From Lachnospiraceae bacterium (GTDB lineage: Bacteria; Bacillota; Clostridia; Lachnospirales; Lachnospiraceae), in contig JAQYIU010000105.1 of assembly GCA_028721415.1 (NCBI GenBank), positions 1 to 38,969 of the forward strand: a stretch of DNA of 38,969 bases. The letters are read 5' to 3'. Both the position numbers and the translations under genes were made by a program. The notes below the pieces were generated by a model that worked only from the letters and a program-made list of their open reading frames with translations, did not search any database and was not told the DNA's origin. How positions within the stretch are numbered: the first letter of the stretch is position 1; each line of letters starts with the position of its first letter. Positions 14,816-23,813 of this stretch are shown piece by piece.

Positions 14816-15558
14816 TGAATTTTCATGTTCTGACATTGTTTCCGGATATGATCGTGAACGGACTGAATACCAGTGTGACCGGACGGGCACTGGCAGCTGG
14901 AAAGATTCATCTCAATGCGGTAGATATTCGTGAGTATTCAAAAGATAAACACAAACATGTAGATGACTATCCTTATGGTGGAGGTGCGGGAATGGTGATG
15001 CAGCCGGAACCGATTTATCTCGCCTATGAGGATATGATAAAAGATATGGAAAAGCCGCCCCGAGTGATTTATGTGACACCTCAGGGAGAAGTGTTTCATC
15101 AGTCCATAGCAGAAGAGTTTGCAAAAGAAGAAGACCTTGTTTTTTTGTGTGGACATTATGAAGGCGTGGATGAAAGAATTCTGGAGGAAATTGTAACAGA
15201 CTATGTGTCAATTGGTGATTATGTGCTTACCGGCGGTGAATTGCCAGCCATGGTGATGATTGATGCTGTATCCAGACTGGTTCCAGGAGTTCTTAATAAT
15301 GAAGATTCTGCAGAATTTGAATCTTTTCATGATAATCTGCTGGAACATCCTCATTACACAAGACCGGTAGAATATCATGGTAAGAAAGTACCGGATGTGC
15401 TTCTTTCCGGCCATCATAAGAACATTGACAAATGGAGAAGAGAAGAATCTTTACGAAGAACACTGGAGCGACGCCCGGAACTTCTTGCCAAAGCAAATTT
15501 GTCTAAAGAAGATTATAAATTTTTGCAGAGCCTGGGATATCCGGAATCCAATGATTGA
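14815..15558 (+). CDS. trmD: tRNA (guanine-N1)-methyltransferase TrmD
   Basis: This 247-residue enzyme carries the SPOUT knot segments: MNFHVLTLFPDM, DDYPYGGGAGMVMQPEPI, LCGHYEGVDERI and SIGDYVLTGGELPAMVMIDA. It methylates G37 next to the anticodon in tRNAs for Leu, Pro and Arg, using SAM, and prevents +1 frameshifting. The ATG overlaps the rimM stop by one base. No ribosome site of its own is obvious, so it relies on coupling. The length matches the family. Confidence 0.98.
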   Translation: MNFHVLTLFPDMIVNGLNTSVTGRALAAGKIHLNAVDIREYSKDKHKHVDDYPYGGGAGMVMQPEPIYLAYEDMIKDMEKPPRVIYVTPQGEVFHQSIAEEFAKEEDLVFLCGHYEGVDERILEEIVTDYVSIGDYVLTGGELPAMVMIDAVSRLVPGVLNNEDSAEFESFHDNLLEHPHYTRPVEYHGKKVPDVLLSGHHKNIDKWRREESLRRTLERRPELLAKANLSKEDYKFLQSLGYPESND

Positions 15559-15630
15559 TATCTGATGAGAGAGTGTTGATGGTCAGAAATGTGCAGGCAG
15601 ATAGATAATCAATATTTTTTTAGAAAAAGC

Positions 15631-15659
15631 TTGCATACTAAATAGATTTATGTTATTAT
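15631..15659 (+). promoter_or_regulatory. Promoter of rplS
   Basis: TTGCAT (15631-15636) and TATTAT (15654-15659) are 17 bases apart. They lie in the gap between trmD and rplS, upstream of a leader of about 70 bases. Confidence 0.7.
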
Positions 15660-15665
15660 TTCATA

Positions 15666-15730
15666 GTTGTGAAAAAAGGTGGTCCGCTGTTACAAGAAGG
15701 TATTAAGAACACCAGAATAATATAGGAGGT
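15666..15730 (+). promoter_or_regulatory. Candidate L19 leader RNA
   Basis: The 5' leader of rplS contains GGTGGTCC ... CTGTTACAAGAAGG ... AACACC. The outer GGTG and CACC can pair. Position and content suggest an L19-type autoregulatory leader, as described for Firmicutes rplS. I recall the motif only loosely and cannot verify the fold. Confidence 0.45.
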
Positions 15731-15735
15731 CACAC

Positions 15736-16083
15736 ATGAAAGATATTATTAAGAGCATCGAAGATGCACAGTTGAAACCAGAAGTTGACAGCTTCCGTGT
15801 TGGAGATACCGTTCGTGTATCTGCAAAGGTTGTTGAGGGATCCCGCGAAAGAATCCAGGTATTCGAAGGAACAGTCATCAAAAGACAGAACGGTGGATCC
15901 AAAGAAACTTTTACAGTAAGAAAGTTTTCTAACGGTGTTGGCGTAGAAAAGACATGGCCATTACATTCCCCAATCGTTACAAAGATTGAAGTAATCAGAA
16001 AAGGTAAAGTAAGAAGAGCTAAACTTTACTACTTACGTGACAGAGTTGGTAAGAAAGCAAAAGTAAAAGAATTAGTTAAATAG
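15736..16083 (+). CDS. rplS: Ribosomal protein L19
   Basis: This 115-residue protein has the L19 core [22 protein letters not shown]-type segment, [21 protein letters not shown] and [15 protein letters not shown]. It sits at the 30S-50S interface. TAGGAGG lies ahead of the ATG. It has its own promoter and a strong terminator after it, so it forms a single-gene transcript despite lying in the trmD-lepB cluster. Confidence 0.98.
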   Translation: MKDIIKSIEDAQLKPEVDSFRVGDTVRVSAKVVEGSRERIQVFEGTVIKRQNGGSKETFTVRKFSNGVGVEKTWPLHSPIVTKIEVIRKGKVRRAKLYYLRDRVGKKAKVKELVK

Positions 16084-16093
16084 TATCAAAAGA

Positions 16094-16127
16094 AACAGGG
16101 GCGAGTATTTATACTTGCCCTGTTTTT
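16094..16127 (+). terminator. Terminator after rplS
   Basis: AACAGGGGCGAGTAT and ATACTTGCCCTGTT form a near-perfect stem with a two-base loop, followed by a T-run to 16127. Confidence 0.9.
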
Positions 16128-16142
16128 CCATACGGAGATGGA

Positions 16143-16691
16143 ATGCATATGAAGAATTATCGATATATTGAGAGAAGAAACATGATGATTCGTCGCATTG
16201 GTTTATGGGTTGGAGAGATAGCGGCTGCAATTCTGCTCGCTTTCTTTGTGATTCATGTTTGTGTGCAGACGGTGACCGTGCATGGAGAATCCATGCAGCC
16301 AGCTTATTATGATGGAGATGTTGTTCTGATTAATAAATTACAGTATCGGTTTTCTGATCCAAAACGTTTCGATTCGGTTGTTTTGGAACTGGAAAATGGA
16401 TCAACAACCCATTATACTGTAAAAAGAGTGATTGCATTGCCGGGAGAGACAGTTCAGATATCAGATGGTCAGATTTTGATTGATGGTACACCGTTAGACT
16501 ATGATTTTGAAGAAGAGATTTTATCAGCAGGGCTTGCTGCTTATTCAGTAGAACTAGATGAGAATGAATATTTTGTCATGGGAGATAACTGCAATAACAG
16601 TGAAGACTCCCGCGTGGCAAATATAGGAAATATAAAGAGAACACAGTTTGTTGGAAAAGTATTTGGAACAGTGAAAAAAGGCAAAAAATAA
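16143..16691 (+). CDS. lepB: Signal peptidase I, first copy
   Basis: This 182-residue membrane protease has one N-terminal transmembrane helix (about 22-41). The catalytic serine is in HGESMQPAY (Ser50) and the catalytic lysine in YTVKRVIALPGE (Lys94). The box-E segment MGDNCNNSEDSR follows. It cleaves Sec signal peptides outside the membrane. I keep the ATG at 16143; a second ATG at 16149 is equally compatible with the GGAGA site. It has no clear promoter, so expression may come from read-through of the rplS terminator. A second copy lies 0.9 kb downstream, on the other side of rbgA. Confidence 0.95.
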   Translation: MHMKNYRYIERRNMMIRRIGLWVGEIAAAILLAFFVIHVCVQTVTVHGESMQPAYYDGDVVLINKLQYRFSDPKRFDSVVLELENGSTTHYTVKRVIALPGETVQISDGQILIDGTPLDYDFEEEILSAGLAAYSVELDENEYFVMGDNCNNSEDSRVANIGNIKRTQFVGKVFGTVKKGKK

Positions 16692-16705
16692 AGACGGAGG
16701 TATTT

Positions 16706-17563
16706 ATGCATTTTCAATGGTATCCGGGCCATATGACAAAGGCCAAGCGAATGATGCAGGAAAACATTAAATTAATTGATATTGTGGTAGAACTGGTGGA
16801 TGCAAGAATTCCTTACAGCAGTAAAAATCCGGATATTGACGAACTGGCAAGAAATAAATCGAGATTGATCATTTTAAATAAAGCAGATCTGGCAGATCCG
16901 GAAGTGACAAAAAAATGGGAAGATTATTACAAAGAAAAAGGATTTTTTGTGGCGAAAGTGAATTCCCAAAAAGGATCCGGTGTCAAAGAAGTAAAAAAAT
17001 TAATAGAAGAGGCCTGTAAGGAGAAGAAAGAAAGAGACAGAAAAAGAGGAATTTTAAACCGTCCGGTAAGAGCTATGGTAGCTGGGATCCCTAATGTAGG
17101 AAAATCTACTTTTATCAATTCATTTGCAGGAAAAGCATGTGCAAAGACTGGAAATAAACCGGGAGTTACAAAAGGAAAACAGTGGATTAAGATTAATAAA
17201 AATGTGGAGCTTTTGGATACACCTGGGATTTTGTGGCCGAAATTTGAAGATCAGTCTGTGGGTCTTCGCCTGGCGTGGATTGGTTCTATTAAAGAAGAAA
17301 TTCTCAATACAACAGAAATGGCATATGAGTTAGTAAATTATCTGAAGAAAAGTTATCAGGGTGTGATTACAGAACGTTATGGTGTAGAAGAATCTGAAGA
17401 TTCAGTAAAGGTTTTAGAAGAAATTGCGAGAATCAGAGGGTGTCTGATGAAAGGTAATCAGACCGATGTGGAGAAGGCAGGAGTAATCGTTTTGGATGAC
17501 TTTCGATCATTACGTCTGGGCAGAATTTCGCTGGAGATTCCGGAAGATTTGAATAAAGCCTGA
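16706..17563 (+). CDS. rbgA: Ribosome biogenesis GTPase RbgA (YlqF)
   Basis: This 285-residue GTPase has circularly permuted motifs: the G4 motif NKAD (residues 58-61) comes first, then the Walker A GIPNVGKSTFINS, then DTPG. The N-terminal MHFQWYPGHMTKAKRMM start is characteristic. RbgA drives late 50S assembly. It is cotranscribed with the flanking signal peptidases (14-15 base gaps) with GGAGG ahead of the ATG. The length matches the family. Confidence 0.97.
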   Translation: MHFQWYPGHMTKAKRMMQENIKLIDIVVELVDARIPYSSKNPDIDELARNKSRLIILNKADLADPEVTKKWEDYYKEKGFFVAKVNSQKGSGVKEVKKLIEEACKEKKERDRKRGILNRPVRAMVAGIPNVGKSTFINSFAGKACAKTGNKPGVTKGKQWIKINKNVELLDTPGILWPKFEDQSVGLRLAWIGSIKEEILNTTEMAYELVNYLKKSYQGVITERYGVEESEDSVKVLEEIARIRGCLMKGNQTDVEKAGVIVLDDFRSLRLGRISLEIPEDLNKA

Positions 17564-17577
17564 ATGGAGGAAGGAAA

Positions 17578-18198
17578 ATGAGTCGGATAAGAACGAGTAA
17601 TCATACAGAGAATGCAACTGTTTTTCAGAAAAAGCATGATTCAGACGATGGTAAAAAAAGTAATATTATGAAAGAAATCATTGGCACGATTGTATATATT
17701 GCAGTCATTTGCCTTGTGGTGTTCCTGATTTTGCATTATGTAGGACAGAGAACGGTGGTTCGTGGAGATTCCATGGATAATACGTTGCGGGATGGACAGA
17801 ATCTGATCATGGATAAAATATCTTATCGTTTTCATGATCCGGAAAGATTTGATATTGTGATTTTTCCGGGCCCGGAAGAAAATGGGGAACATCCGTATTA
17901 TATAAAAAGAGTGATTGGATTGCCGGGAGAGAATGTACAGATAAAAAATGGTGTGGTTTACATTGATGGCGAAGAATTGACAGAAGATGTATATGGTATT
18001 ACAGCGTGTATTGATGAGCCGGGAATTGCCAGGGAACCACTTACTTTGGGAGAAGATGAATATTTTTGTCTGGGAGATAACAGGCCGGTTAGTTATGATA
18101 GTAGATATGAAGAAGTCGGACCGGTGGAACGATCGGAAATCATAGGAAAAGTCTGGATTCGTATCTGGCCAATTTCTCTTTTTGGTACGGTAGAGTGA
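17578..18198 (+). CDS. lepB: Signal peptidase I, second copy
   Basis: This 206-residue signal peptidase has a hydrophilic N-terminal extension of about 30 residues, then one membrane helix (about 32-55). The catalytic serine is in RGDSMDNTL (Ser65) and the catalytic lysine in YYIKRVIGLPGE (Lys110). It is similar in layout to the first copy but clearly diverged. The extra cytoplasmic tail distinguishes it. Its stop overlaps the rnhB start (TGATG). Two type I peptidases around rbgA suggest divided substrates or levels rather than a recent duplication. Confidence 0.95.
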   Translation: MSRIRTSNHTENATVFQKKHDSDDGKKSNIMKEIIGTIVYIAVICLVVFLILHYVGQRTVVRGDSMDNTLRDGQNLIMDKISYRFHDPERFDIVIFPGPEENGEHPYYIKRVIGLPGENVQIKNGVVYIDGEELTEDVYGITACIDEPGIAREPLTLGEDEYFCLGDNRPVSYDSRYEEVGPVERSEIIGKVWIRIWPISLFGTVE

Positions 18199-18962
18199 TG
18201 ACTATGAAAAAAATCAGTGAAATAAAAGAAGAATTTAAAAATCTTCCTCTGGAAAAACTGGAAGAGCATATTGGCCTGTATCAGGACGATGAGCGAAAAG
18301 GTGTGCAGACATTTTTAACAACCCAGGAAAATAAGCTGAGTCGATATCGGGAAGAATTAAATCGTCTGGATAGTATTTCCTTTTATGAGAAGAAATATAG
18401 CAGTTATGGTTACGTTTGCGGTATTGACGAGGTGGGAAGAGGTCCTCTGGCCGGCCCGGTTGTGGCCGGAGCAGTGATTTTACCACAGGATTGTAAGATT
18501 TTGTATATCAATGATTCTAAAAAACTTTCGCCAAAGAAAAGAGAGGAATTATTTGATATCATAAAGGAAGAGGCTGTCGCAATCGGCATTGGGCTCGTAC
18601 CTCAGGAACGAATTGATGAGATTAATATTTTGCAGGCAACCTATGAGGCTATGAGAATGGCGATTGCTAATCTTAAAGTGAAGCCGGGCATCCTTCTCAA
18701 TGATGCGGTAACCATTCCGGACGTTGCGATTCCTCAGGTTCCGATTATCAAAGGAGATGCCAAGAGTATTTCTATTGGTGCCGCCAGTATCATGGCAAAA
18801 GTATATCGTGATCGTATGATGACAGAATATGATAAAATGTATCCGGGATATGGATTTGCTTCCAATAAAGGATATGGATCAAAGGAACATATGGAAGCAC
18901 TTCGTAAACTGGGACCGACACCAATTCATCGGAAAAGTTTTATCAAAGGAATATGGCGATAA
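18198..18962 (+). CDS. rnhB: Ribonuclease HII
   Basis: This 254-residue protein has an N-terminal lid of about 70 residues followed by the RNase HII core: GIDEVGRGPLAGPVVAGAV (with catalytic Asp and Glu), ILYINDSKKLSPKKREEL, LNDAV and later KVYRDRMM. It removes RNA and single ribonucleotides from DNA. The start at 18198 overlaps the upstream stop (TGATG); another ATG at 18204 is possible. Confidence 0.97.
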   Translation: MTMKKISEIKEEFKNLPLEKLEEHIGLYQDDERKGVQTFLTTQENKLSRYREELNRLDSISFYEKKYSSYGYVCGIDEVGRGPLAGPVVAGAVILPQDCKILYINDSKKLSPKKREELFDIIKEEAVAIGIGLVPQERIDEINILQATYEAMRMAIANLKVKPGILLNDAVTIPDVAIPQVPIIKGDAKSISIGAASIMAKVYRDRMMTEYDKMYPGYGFASNKGYGSKEHMEALRKLGPTPIHRKSFIKGIWR

Positions 18963-18986
18963 AAACATTCGGGAGATTTTCAGTAT

Positions 18987-19346
18987 ATGGATATTCGGAA
19001 ACAGGCGGGACAAAAGGGAGAGACCGTGGCTGCTTCTTTTCTGGAAAAAGAAGGAGTTCGTATACTGATGCGAAATTTTCGCTGTAAATTCGGTGAAATT
19101 GATTTGATTGCAAAAGATAAGGAATATTTTCTTGTTGTGGAAGTAAAGATGAGAAGCGGGACAAAGCAGGGATTAGGTTGTGAGGCAGTTGATCGAAGAA
19201 AACAGAGAAAGATATGCCGGACATATGATTATTTTCGAATGAAATATCAGATCAGTGAATATGTGTCGGTACGTTTTGATGTGGTAGAGGTCGATCAAGA
19301 AGATCATTGTCATTGGATCAAGAATGCCTTTGAGTATCAGATGTAA
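18987..19346 (+). CDS. yraN: UPF0102 (YraN) nuclease-like protein
   Basis: This 119-residue protein carries the UPF0102 pattern GETVAASFLEKEGVRIL, FRCKFGEIDLIAKD and FLVVEVKMRSG, which make up a PD-(D/E)xK-like nuclease core. Its function is unproven but it is commonly next to rnhB, as here. The start at 18987 lies 24 bases after rnhB with GGGAG some 14 bases upstream. The next gene begins 13 bases after its stop. Confidence 0.92.
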   Translation: MDIRKQAGQKGETVAASFLEKEGVRILMRNFRCKFGEIDLIAKDKEYFLVVEVKMRSGTKQGLGCEAVDRRKQRKICRTYDYFRMKYQISEYVSVRFDVVEVDQEDHCHWIKNAFEYQM

Positions 19347-19359
19347 GATGGAGGATGTA

Positions 19360-20208
19360 ATGGACTGGATATATGCAAATCAGAATCATTCAACCATAAC
19401 AAATGAAAAAAATGGAGTGGTTTTCTTGACATTTCCTAAATTAGTGAAAGCTGGAGTGAAGCATGGATTTTCCACAAGAATGGGAGGAGTGAGCTCCGGG
19501 TATCTCGGAACGATGAATTTATCTTTTACCCGGGGGGATGATCCGAAAAAAGTATATGAGAATTTTAGGAGAATAGCAGACGCAATTGGATTTTGTCAGG
19601 ACGATCTGGTTCTTTCCTCACAGGTTCATGATACGAAAATCCGCATGGTCACAGCAAAAGACCGGGGAGATGGGATTCTCAGGGAGACAGTACCGGGCAT
19701 TGACAGTCTGGTAACTGATGAAAAAAATGTCCCTCTATATACCTCTTATGCGGATTGTGTCCCACTGCTTTTTTATGACCCGGAACACAAAGTGATTGCC
19801 ATGGCTCATTCCGGCTGGCGGGGAACTGTGGCTAAAACAGGAGCAAAGATGGTACATTTTATGCAGGAAAAATATGGTTCAATACCGTCGCAAATGATTG
19901 CAGCAATTGGTCCTTCCATCTGTCGTTCCTGCTATGAAGTCAGTGAGGATGTTGCAGAGGAGTTTCGCAGGCAATTTACAAAAGAAGAGATATCCTTGTT
20001 TCTTGATGATAAGGGAGATGGAAAATATCAGCTTGATTTGTGGAAGGCTAATGAATTGATATTAAAAGAGGCAGGAATTACAGAGGATAATCTGGATATT
20101 ACAGATCTTTGTACCTGCTGTAACAGTGATAAATTGTTTTCCCATCGTGCCAGTCATGGAAAAAGAGGTAATCTGGGATGTTTTATGTGTCTGGATGATG
20201 AAAAGTAG
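19360..20208 (+). CDS. pgeF: Peptidoglycan editing factor PgeF / YfiH-laccase family
   Basis: This 282-residue protein shows the family's KHGFSTRMGGVSSG N-terminus, the metal-binding region with DCVPLLFYDPEHKVIAMAHSGWRGTV, and a Cys-rich segment near IGPSICRSCYEV. These proteins are purine nucleoside phosphorylase/deaminase-like copper or zinc enzymes; in E. coli the family member corrects wrong peptidoglycan precursors. I chose the ATG at 19360, with GGAGG five bases upstream; the frame to 19324 overlaps yraN. Confidence 0.9.
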   Translation: MDWIYANQNHSTITNEKNGVVFLTFPKLVKAGVKHGFSTRMGGVSSGYLGTMNLSFTRGDDPKKVYENFRRIADAIGFCQDDLVLSSQVHDTKIRMVTAKDRGDGILRETVPGIDSLVTDEKNVPLYTSYADCVPLLFYDPEHKVIAMAHSGWRGTVAKTGAKMVHFMQEKYGSIPSQMIAAIGPSICRSCYEVSEDVAEEFRRQFTKEEISLFLDDKGDGKYQLDLWKANELILKEAGITEDNLDITDLCTCCNSDKLFSHRASHGKRGNLGCFMCLDDEK

Positions 20209-20224
20209 AGAAAGGGTTGTTTCG

Positions 20225-21547
20225 ATGAAAAAACAGCTTCATGTAATTACAGCGGTGGAACCGGGAAGTATTGCAGAGGAATGCGGGCTGGAACCGGGGG
20301 ATCGAATCGCTGAAATTAATGGAAATGAAATTGAAGATATCTTTGATTATCAATATTATATACAAGATGAGTTTTTGAACGTACTTGTGCTCACAAAAGA
20401 TGATGAGGAATGCATGTTGGAGATTGAAAAAGAGGAAGATGAAGATCTTGGTATTCTGTTTGAATCGTCTTTGATGGATGAGTATCACTCCTGCTGCAAT
20501 AAATGTATTTTTTGTTTTATTGATCAGATGCCGCCGGGAATGAGAGAAACTCTTTATTTTAAAGATGATGATTCCCGTTTATCCTTTCTTCAGGGGAATT
20601 ATATTACCCTGACCAATATGAAGGAGAAAGACCTTGATCGAATTATACGGTATCATCTGGCTCCCATTAATATTTCTGTGCATACCACGAACCCTGAGCT
20701 TCGCTGTCAGATGCTTCATAACCGGTTTGCCGGAGATATTATGGATAAAATTCGGAGGCTGGCAGATGCGGAGATTCCGATGAACAGTCAGATTGTACTT
20801 TGCAAAGGGATAAATGACGGGGAGGAACTTGACAGGACAATCAGAGAATTGGGCGATTTTCTTCCATTTATGGAAAGTCTGTCTGTTGTTCCGGTAGGAC
20901 TTACAAAATATAGAGAGAATCTTTATAATCTGGAGGAATTTACCAAAGAAGATGCTGCTAAAGTTCTGGAGCAAATTCATGGATGGCAGGAACATTTTAA
21001 AGAAACCCGAGGAACATCTTTTGTTCATGCCAGTGATGAATGGTTTATTCTGGCCGGGCAGGATTTTCCTTCTGAAGAATATTATGAAGGTTATGGACAG
21101 TTGGAGAATGGCGTGGGAATGATGCGTCTTCTCATAACAGAAGTGGAAAACAGACTGGAGGAGCTGGAAGGTGATTCCAGAAAACGAAAAGTTTCCATTG
21201 CAACAGCAAAACTTGCATATCCAACGATTGTTAACCTGGCAAGAAAAATTCAGAAGAAATATCCTGGTATAGAGATTCATGTTTATTGTATTATGAACCA
21301 TTTTTTTGGTGAAAAAGTCACAGTATCCGGTCTTTTGACAGGACAGGATATTATTGCGAAGCTGAAAGAGCAGGAATTGGGAGACGTGCTTTTCCTCCCG
21401 GCAAATGTGCTTAAGGCAGATGAAGATATTTTCCTGGATGATATTTCCCTGAAGGAACTTTCTGATTCTTTACAAGTTCCGGTGAATATTATACAATCAG
21501 AGGGAGAAGATTTTGTAAACAAGATTATTGACACAGATTTAAGATAG
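20225..21547 (+). CDS. DUF512 / PDZ-containing radical-SAM-like protein
   Basis: This 440-residue protein opens with a PDZ-like segment (AVEPGSIAEECGLEPGDRIAEINGN). The cysteine motif CCNKCIFCFIDQMPPGMRETLYFKDDD follows at about residue 90 and matches the CxxxCxxC iron-sulfur signature. A radical-SAM-type barrel and the DUF512 C-terminus (LAGQDFPSEEYYEGYGQLENGVG) complete it. Members are widespread in Clostridia and commonly sit next to der. The chemistry is undefined. AAAGGG serves as a weak ribosome site; the start at 20225 is the first ATG after the pgeF stop. An earlier in-frame ATG lies inside pgeF. Confidence 0.88.
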   Translation: MKKQLHVITAVEPGSIAEECGLEPGDRIAEINGNEIEDIFDYQYYIQDEFLNVLVLTKDDEECMLEIEKEEDEDLGILFESSLMDEYHSCCNKCIFCFIDQMPPGMRETLYFKDDDSRLSFLQGNYITLTNMKEKDLDRIIRYHLAPINISVHTTNPELRCQMLHNRFAGDIMDKIRRLADAEIPMNSQIVLCKGINDGEELDRTIRELGDFLPFMESLSVVPVGLTKYRENLYNLEEFTKEDAAKVLEQIHGWQEHFKETRGTSFVHASDEWFILAGQDFPSEEYYEGYGQLENGVGMMRLLITEVENRLEELEGDSRKRKVSIATAKLAYPTIVNLARKIQKKYPGIEIHVYCIMNHFFGEKVTVSGLLTGQDIIAKLKEQELGDVLFLPANVLKADEDIFLDDISLKELSDSLQVPVNIIQSEGEDFVNKIIDTDLR

Positions 21548-21562
21548 AAAATGGAGGAAGAT

Positions 21563-22885
21563 ATGAGTAAACCAGTTGTTGCAGTGGTAGGGCGCCCGAA
21601 TGTTGGGAAATCTACCTTATTCAACGCACTGGCGGGAAGCAGGATTTCCATTGTGGAAGATACCCCCGGTGTGACTAGAGACCGAATATATGCAGATGTT
21701 ACATGGTTAAATTATCATTTTACCATGGTAGATACCGGTGGAATTGAGCCGGATACCGGTGATATTATTTTATCGAGAATGCGTGAGCAGGCAGAGACTG
21801 CAATTATGACAGCCGATGTCATTCTCTTTCTGACCGATGTCAGACAGGGCCTTGTGGATGCTGATTACAAGGTGGCAGATATGCTCCGGAGAGCCGGCCG
21901 ACCTGTACTTTTGGTTGTAAATAAAGTGGACAGCTTTGAAAAATTTATGCCGGATGTCTACGAATTTTATAATCTGGGATTGGGGGATCCGATTCCGATT
22001 TCGGCAGCCGGACGTCTTGGAATTGGAGATCTTCTGGATGAAGTGGTGAAACAGTTTAATCCTTCTGATCTGGAAGAGGAAGAAGATGACAGACCGAAGA
22101 TTGCTGTCATTGGAAAGCCAAACGCCGGAAAATCATCGATCATCAATAAACTTCTGGGAGAAGAGAGAGTAATCGTATCTCCAATTGCAGGGACAACCAG
22201 AGATGCCATCGATACAACAGTTGTTCGAAACGGACAGGAATATGTGTTTATTGATACGGCAGGTCTTCGCAGAAAGAGTAAGATTAAAGAAGAACTGGAG
22301 AGATACAGTATCATTCGTACTGTCACAGCCGTGGAGCGATGTGATGTGGCCGTTCTCATCATTGATGCGACAGAAGGAGTAACAGAACAGGATGCCAAAA
22401 TTGCCGGAATTGCCCATGAACGTGGTAAAGGTGTTATCATTGCCGTCAACAAATGGGATTTGATTGAAAAAGATGATCATACCATGAAGAAATTTACTGA
22501 TGAGATTTGGCAGAAATTATCCTATATGCCTTATGCGGAGATGATTTTCCTTTCTGCCAAAACAGGGCAGAGACTTCCAAAGCTCTTTGATCTGATTGAT
22601 GCTGTCATTGAAAATTGTGCTCTTCGTGTGCAGACAGGTGTCCTTAATGAGATTCTGACAGAAGCGATGGCAATGAAACAGCCGCCGTCAGATAAAGGAA
22701 AGAGACTTCGTATTTATTATATTACACAGGTATCGGTGAAGCCACCGACTTTTGTCATGTTTGTAAATGACAAAAAACTGACTCATTTCTCATATACCAG
22801 ATATATTGAGAATCAGATCCGAACAACATTTGGTTTCCGTGGTACACCGGTTCGGTTTATCTATAGGGAAAGAAAGGAGAAGTAA
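21563..22885 (+). CDS. der: Ribosome-associated GTPase Der (EngA)
   Basis: This 440-residue double GTPase has a first domain with GRPNVGKST (residues 10-18) and DTPGVTRDR, a second with GKPNAGKSS and DTAGLRRKS, then a C-terminal KH-like domain ending [10 protein letters not shown]. It acts in 50S ribosome assembly. GGAGGAAG precedes ATG 21563; the frame begins earlier at 21551 but that ATG sits on the ribosome site. The stop overlaps the plsY start (TAATG). Confidence 0.97.
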   Translation: MSKPVVAVVGRPNVGKSTLFNALAGSRISIVEDTPGVTRDRIYADVTWLNYHFTMVDTGGIEPDTGDIILSRMREQAETAIMTADVILFLTDVRQGLVDADYKVADMLRRAGRPVLLVVNKVDSFEKFMPDVYEFYNLGLGDPIPISAAGRLGIGDLLDEVVKQFNPSDLEEEEDDRPKIAVIGKPNAGKSSIINKLLGEERVIVSPIAGTTRDAIDTTVVRNGQEYVFIDTAGLRRKSKIKEELERYSIIRTVTAVERCDVAVLIIDATEGVTEQDAKIAGIAHERGKGVIIAVNKWDLIEKDDHTMKKFTDEIWQKLSYMPYAEMIFLSAKTGQRLPKLFDLIDAVIENCALRVQTGVLNEILTEAMAMKQPPSDKGKRLRIYYITQVSVKPPTFVMFVNDKKLTHFSYTRYIENQIRTTFGFRGTPVRFIYRERKEK

Positions 22886-23523
22886 TGCAGGGATATATAT
22901 GGTATTTTGTTGCCGCAATTGTAATTGGTTATATTTGTGGATGTTGTCAGAGTGGCTATTTTGTCGGAAAACTCTGTGGACTTGATATCCGCCGGTACGG
23001 CAGCGGTAATGCAGGAACAACGAATGTATTGAGAACCCTCGGAAAAGATCGAGCATTAATGACCTTTCTTGGAGATGCATTGAAAGGATTTATTCCGGTT
23101 CTGATCGTAAAACTCTGGATTGGGCCGGCACATCCGGATTTGAATTCGGAATTGTTACAGTTGATTCTCGGATTGGCTGTTGTGTTGGGACATGATTATC
23201 CGTTTTTCCTGAATTTTAAAGGAGGAAAAGGAATTGCCACATCTGCGGCTGTTATGATGGCCTTTGACTGGAGAATCGGTCTTTGCAGCTTTATTATTTT
23301 TGTGGGAATCGTTGCTGTAACCCGTTATGTTTCTCTTGCATCGGTCACCCTTTCAGCAGCATTGATCGTGGAAATGCTGATTTTCCACTGGGGAAGATGG
23401 GATCTTCTGGCAGTGACTGTGGTTTATGCATTCTTTGCAATTTATCGTCATCGAGCAAACATCAAACGACTGATTGACGGAACCGAGAGCAAATTAGGAC
23501 AAAAAGTGGATGTAAAGAAATAA
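22885..23523 (+). CDS. plsY: Glycerol-3-phosphate acyltransferase PlsY
   Basis: This 212-residue membrane enzyme has the PlsY motifs: motif 1 near RRYGSGNAGTTNVLRTLGK, motif 2 as GHDYPFFLNFKGGKGIATS, and a C-terminal RHRANIKRL. It transfers an acyl group from acyl phosphate to glycerol-3-phosphate, the first step of phospholipid synthesis. Several hydrophobic helices span the protein. It is translationally coupled to der. Its stop is followed by the folded spacer at 23553-23750, facing the convergent ABC-F gene. Confidence 0.96.
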   Translation: MQGYIWYFVAAIVIGYICGCCQSGYFVGKLCGLDIRRYGSGNAGTTNVLRTLGKDRALMTFLGDALKGFIPVLIVKLWIGPAHPDLNSELLQLILGLAVVLGHDYPFFLNFKGGKGIATSAAVMMAFDWRIGLCSFIIFVGIVAVTRYVSLASVTLSAALIVEMLIFHWGRWDLLAVTVVYAFFAIYRHRANIKRLIDGTESKLGQKVDVKK

Positions 23524-23552
23524 ATAAGAAAGGGGTTGTCGCAATAAATGAA

Positions 23553-23750
23553 GCGCAGCCCAAAGTACAACAAAGCGGAAACAGTTCCATTACATTTGTG
23601 ACCATGCGCGTACTTCGGTTTGAAAAGTCTTCCGATTCCGGACACTTTCGTGTCCGTCTCTGCAAAGACTTTTCTATCCCTTGTTCGCTGCAATGTCATA
23701 ACACCATGTATTGGAATAGTTTCCGCTTTCTTTTCTTGGTGAAGCTGCGC
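23553..23750. repeat. Nested long palindromic intergenic element
   Basis: Successive complementary arms nest toward one centre. The pairs are GCGCAGC (23553-23559) with GCTGCGC (23744-23750), AAAGCGGAAAC (23572-23582) with GTTTCCGCTTT (23719-23729), TTCCA-TACAT with ATGTATTGGAA, TTGTGAC with GTCATAA, AAAAGTCTT (23623-23631) with AAGACTTTT (23665-23673), and CGGACAC with GTGTCCG (23639-23656, TTTC loop). The result is a roughly 200-base imperfect hairpin between convergent genes. It shares the words GCGTACTT, ATGCGCGT, AAAGTCTT and TCTCTGCAA with the element at the right edge of the window. Confidence 0.75.
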
Positions 23751-23813
23751 ATCCCTGTCAGAGCGCCAAAGCCCACAGGATTGGGTGTAACGAACGGATT
23801 TCCTGGCTGGCGT

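Noticed and set aside
20579-21301. Minus-strand open frame of 240 codons opposite the DUF512 gene
   Set aside because: It is fully contained in a recognised gene, with no start signal and shadow-like composition.
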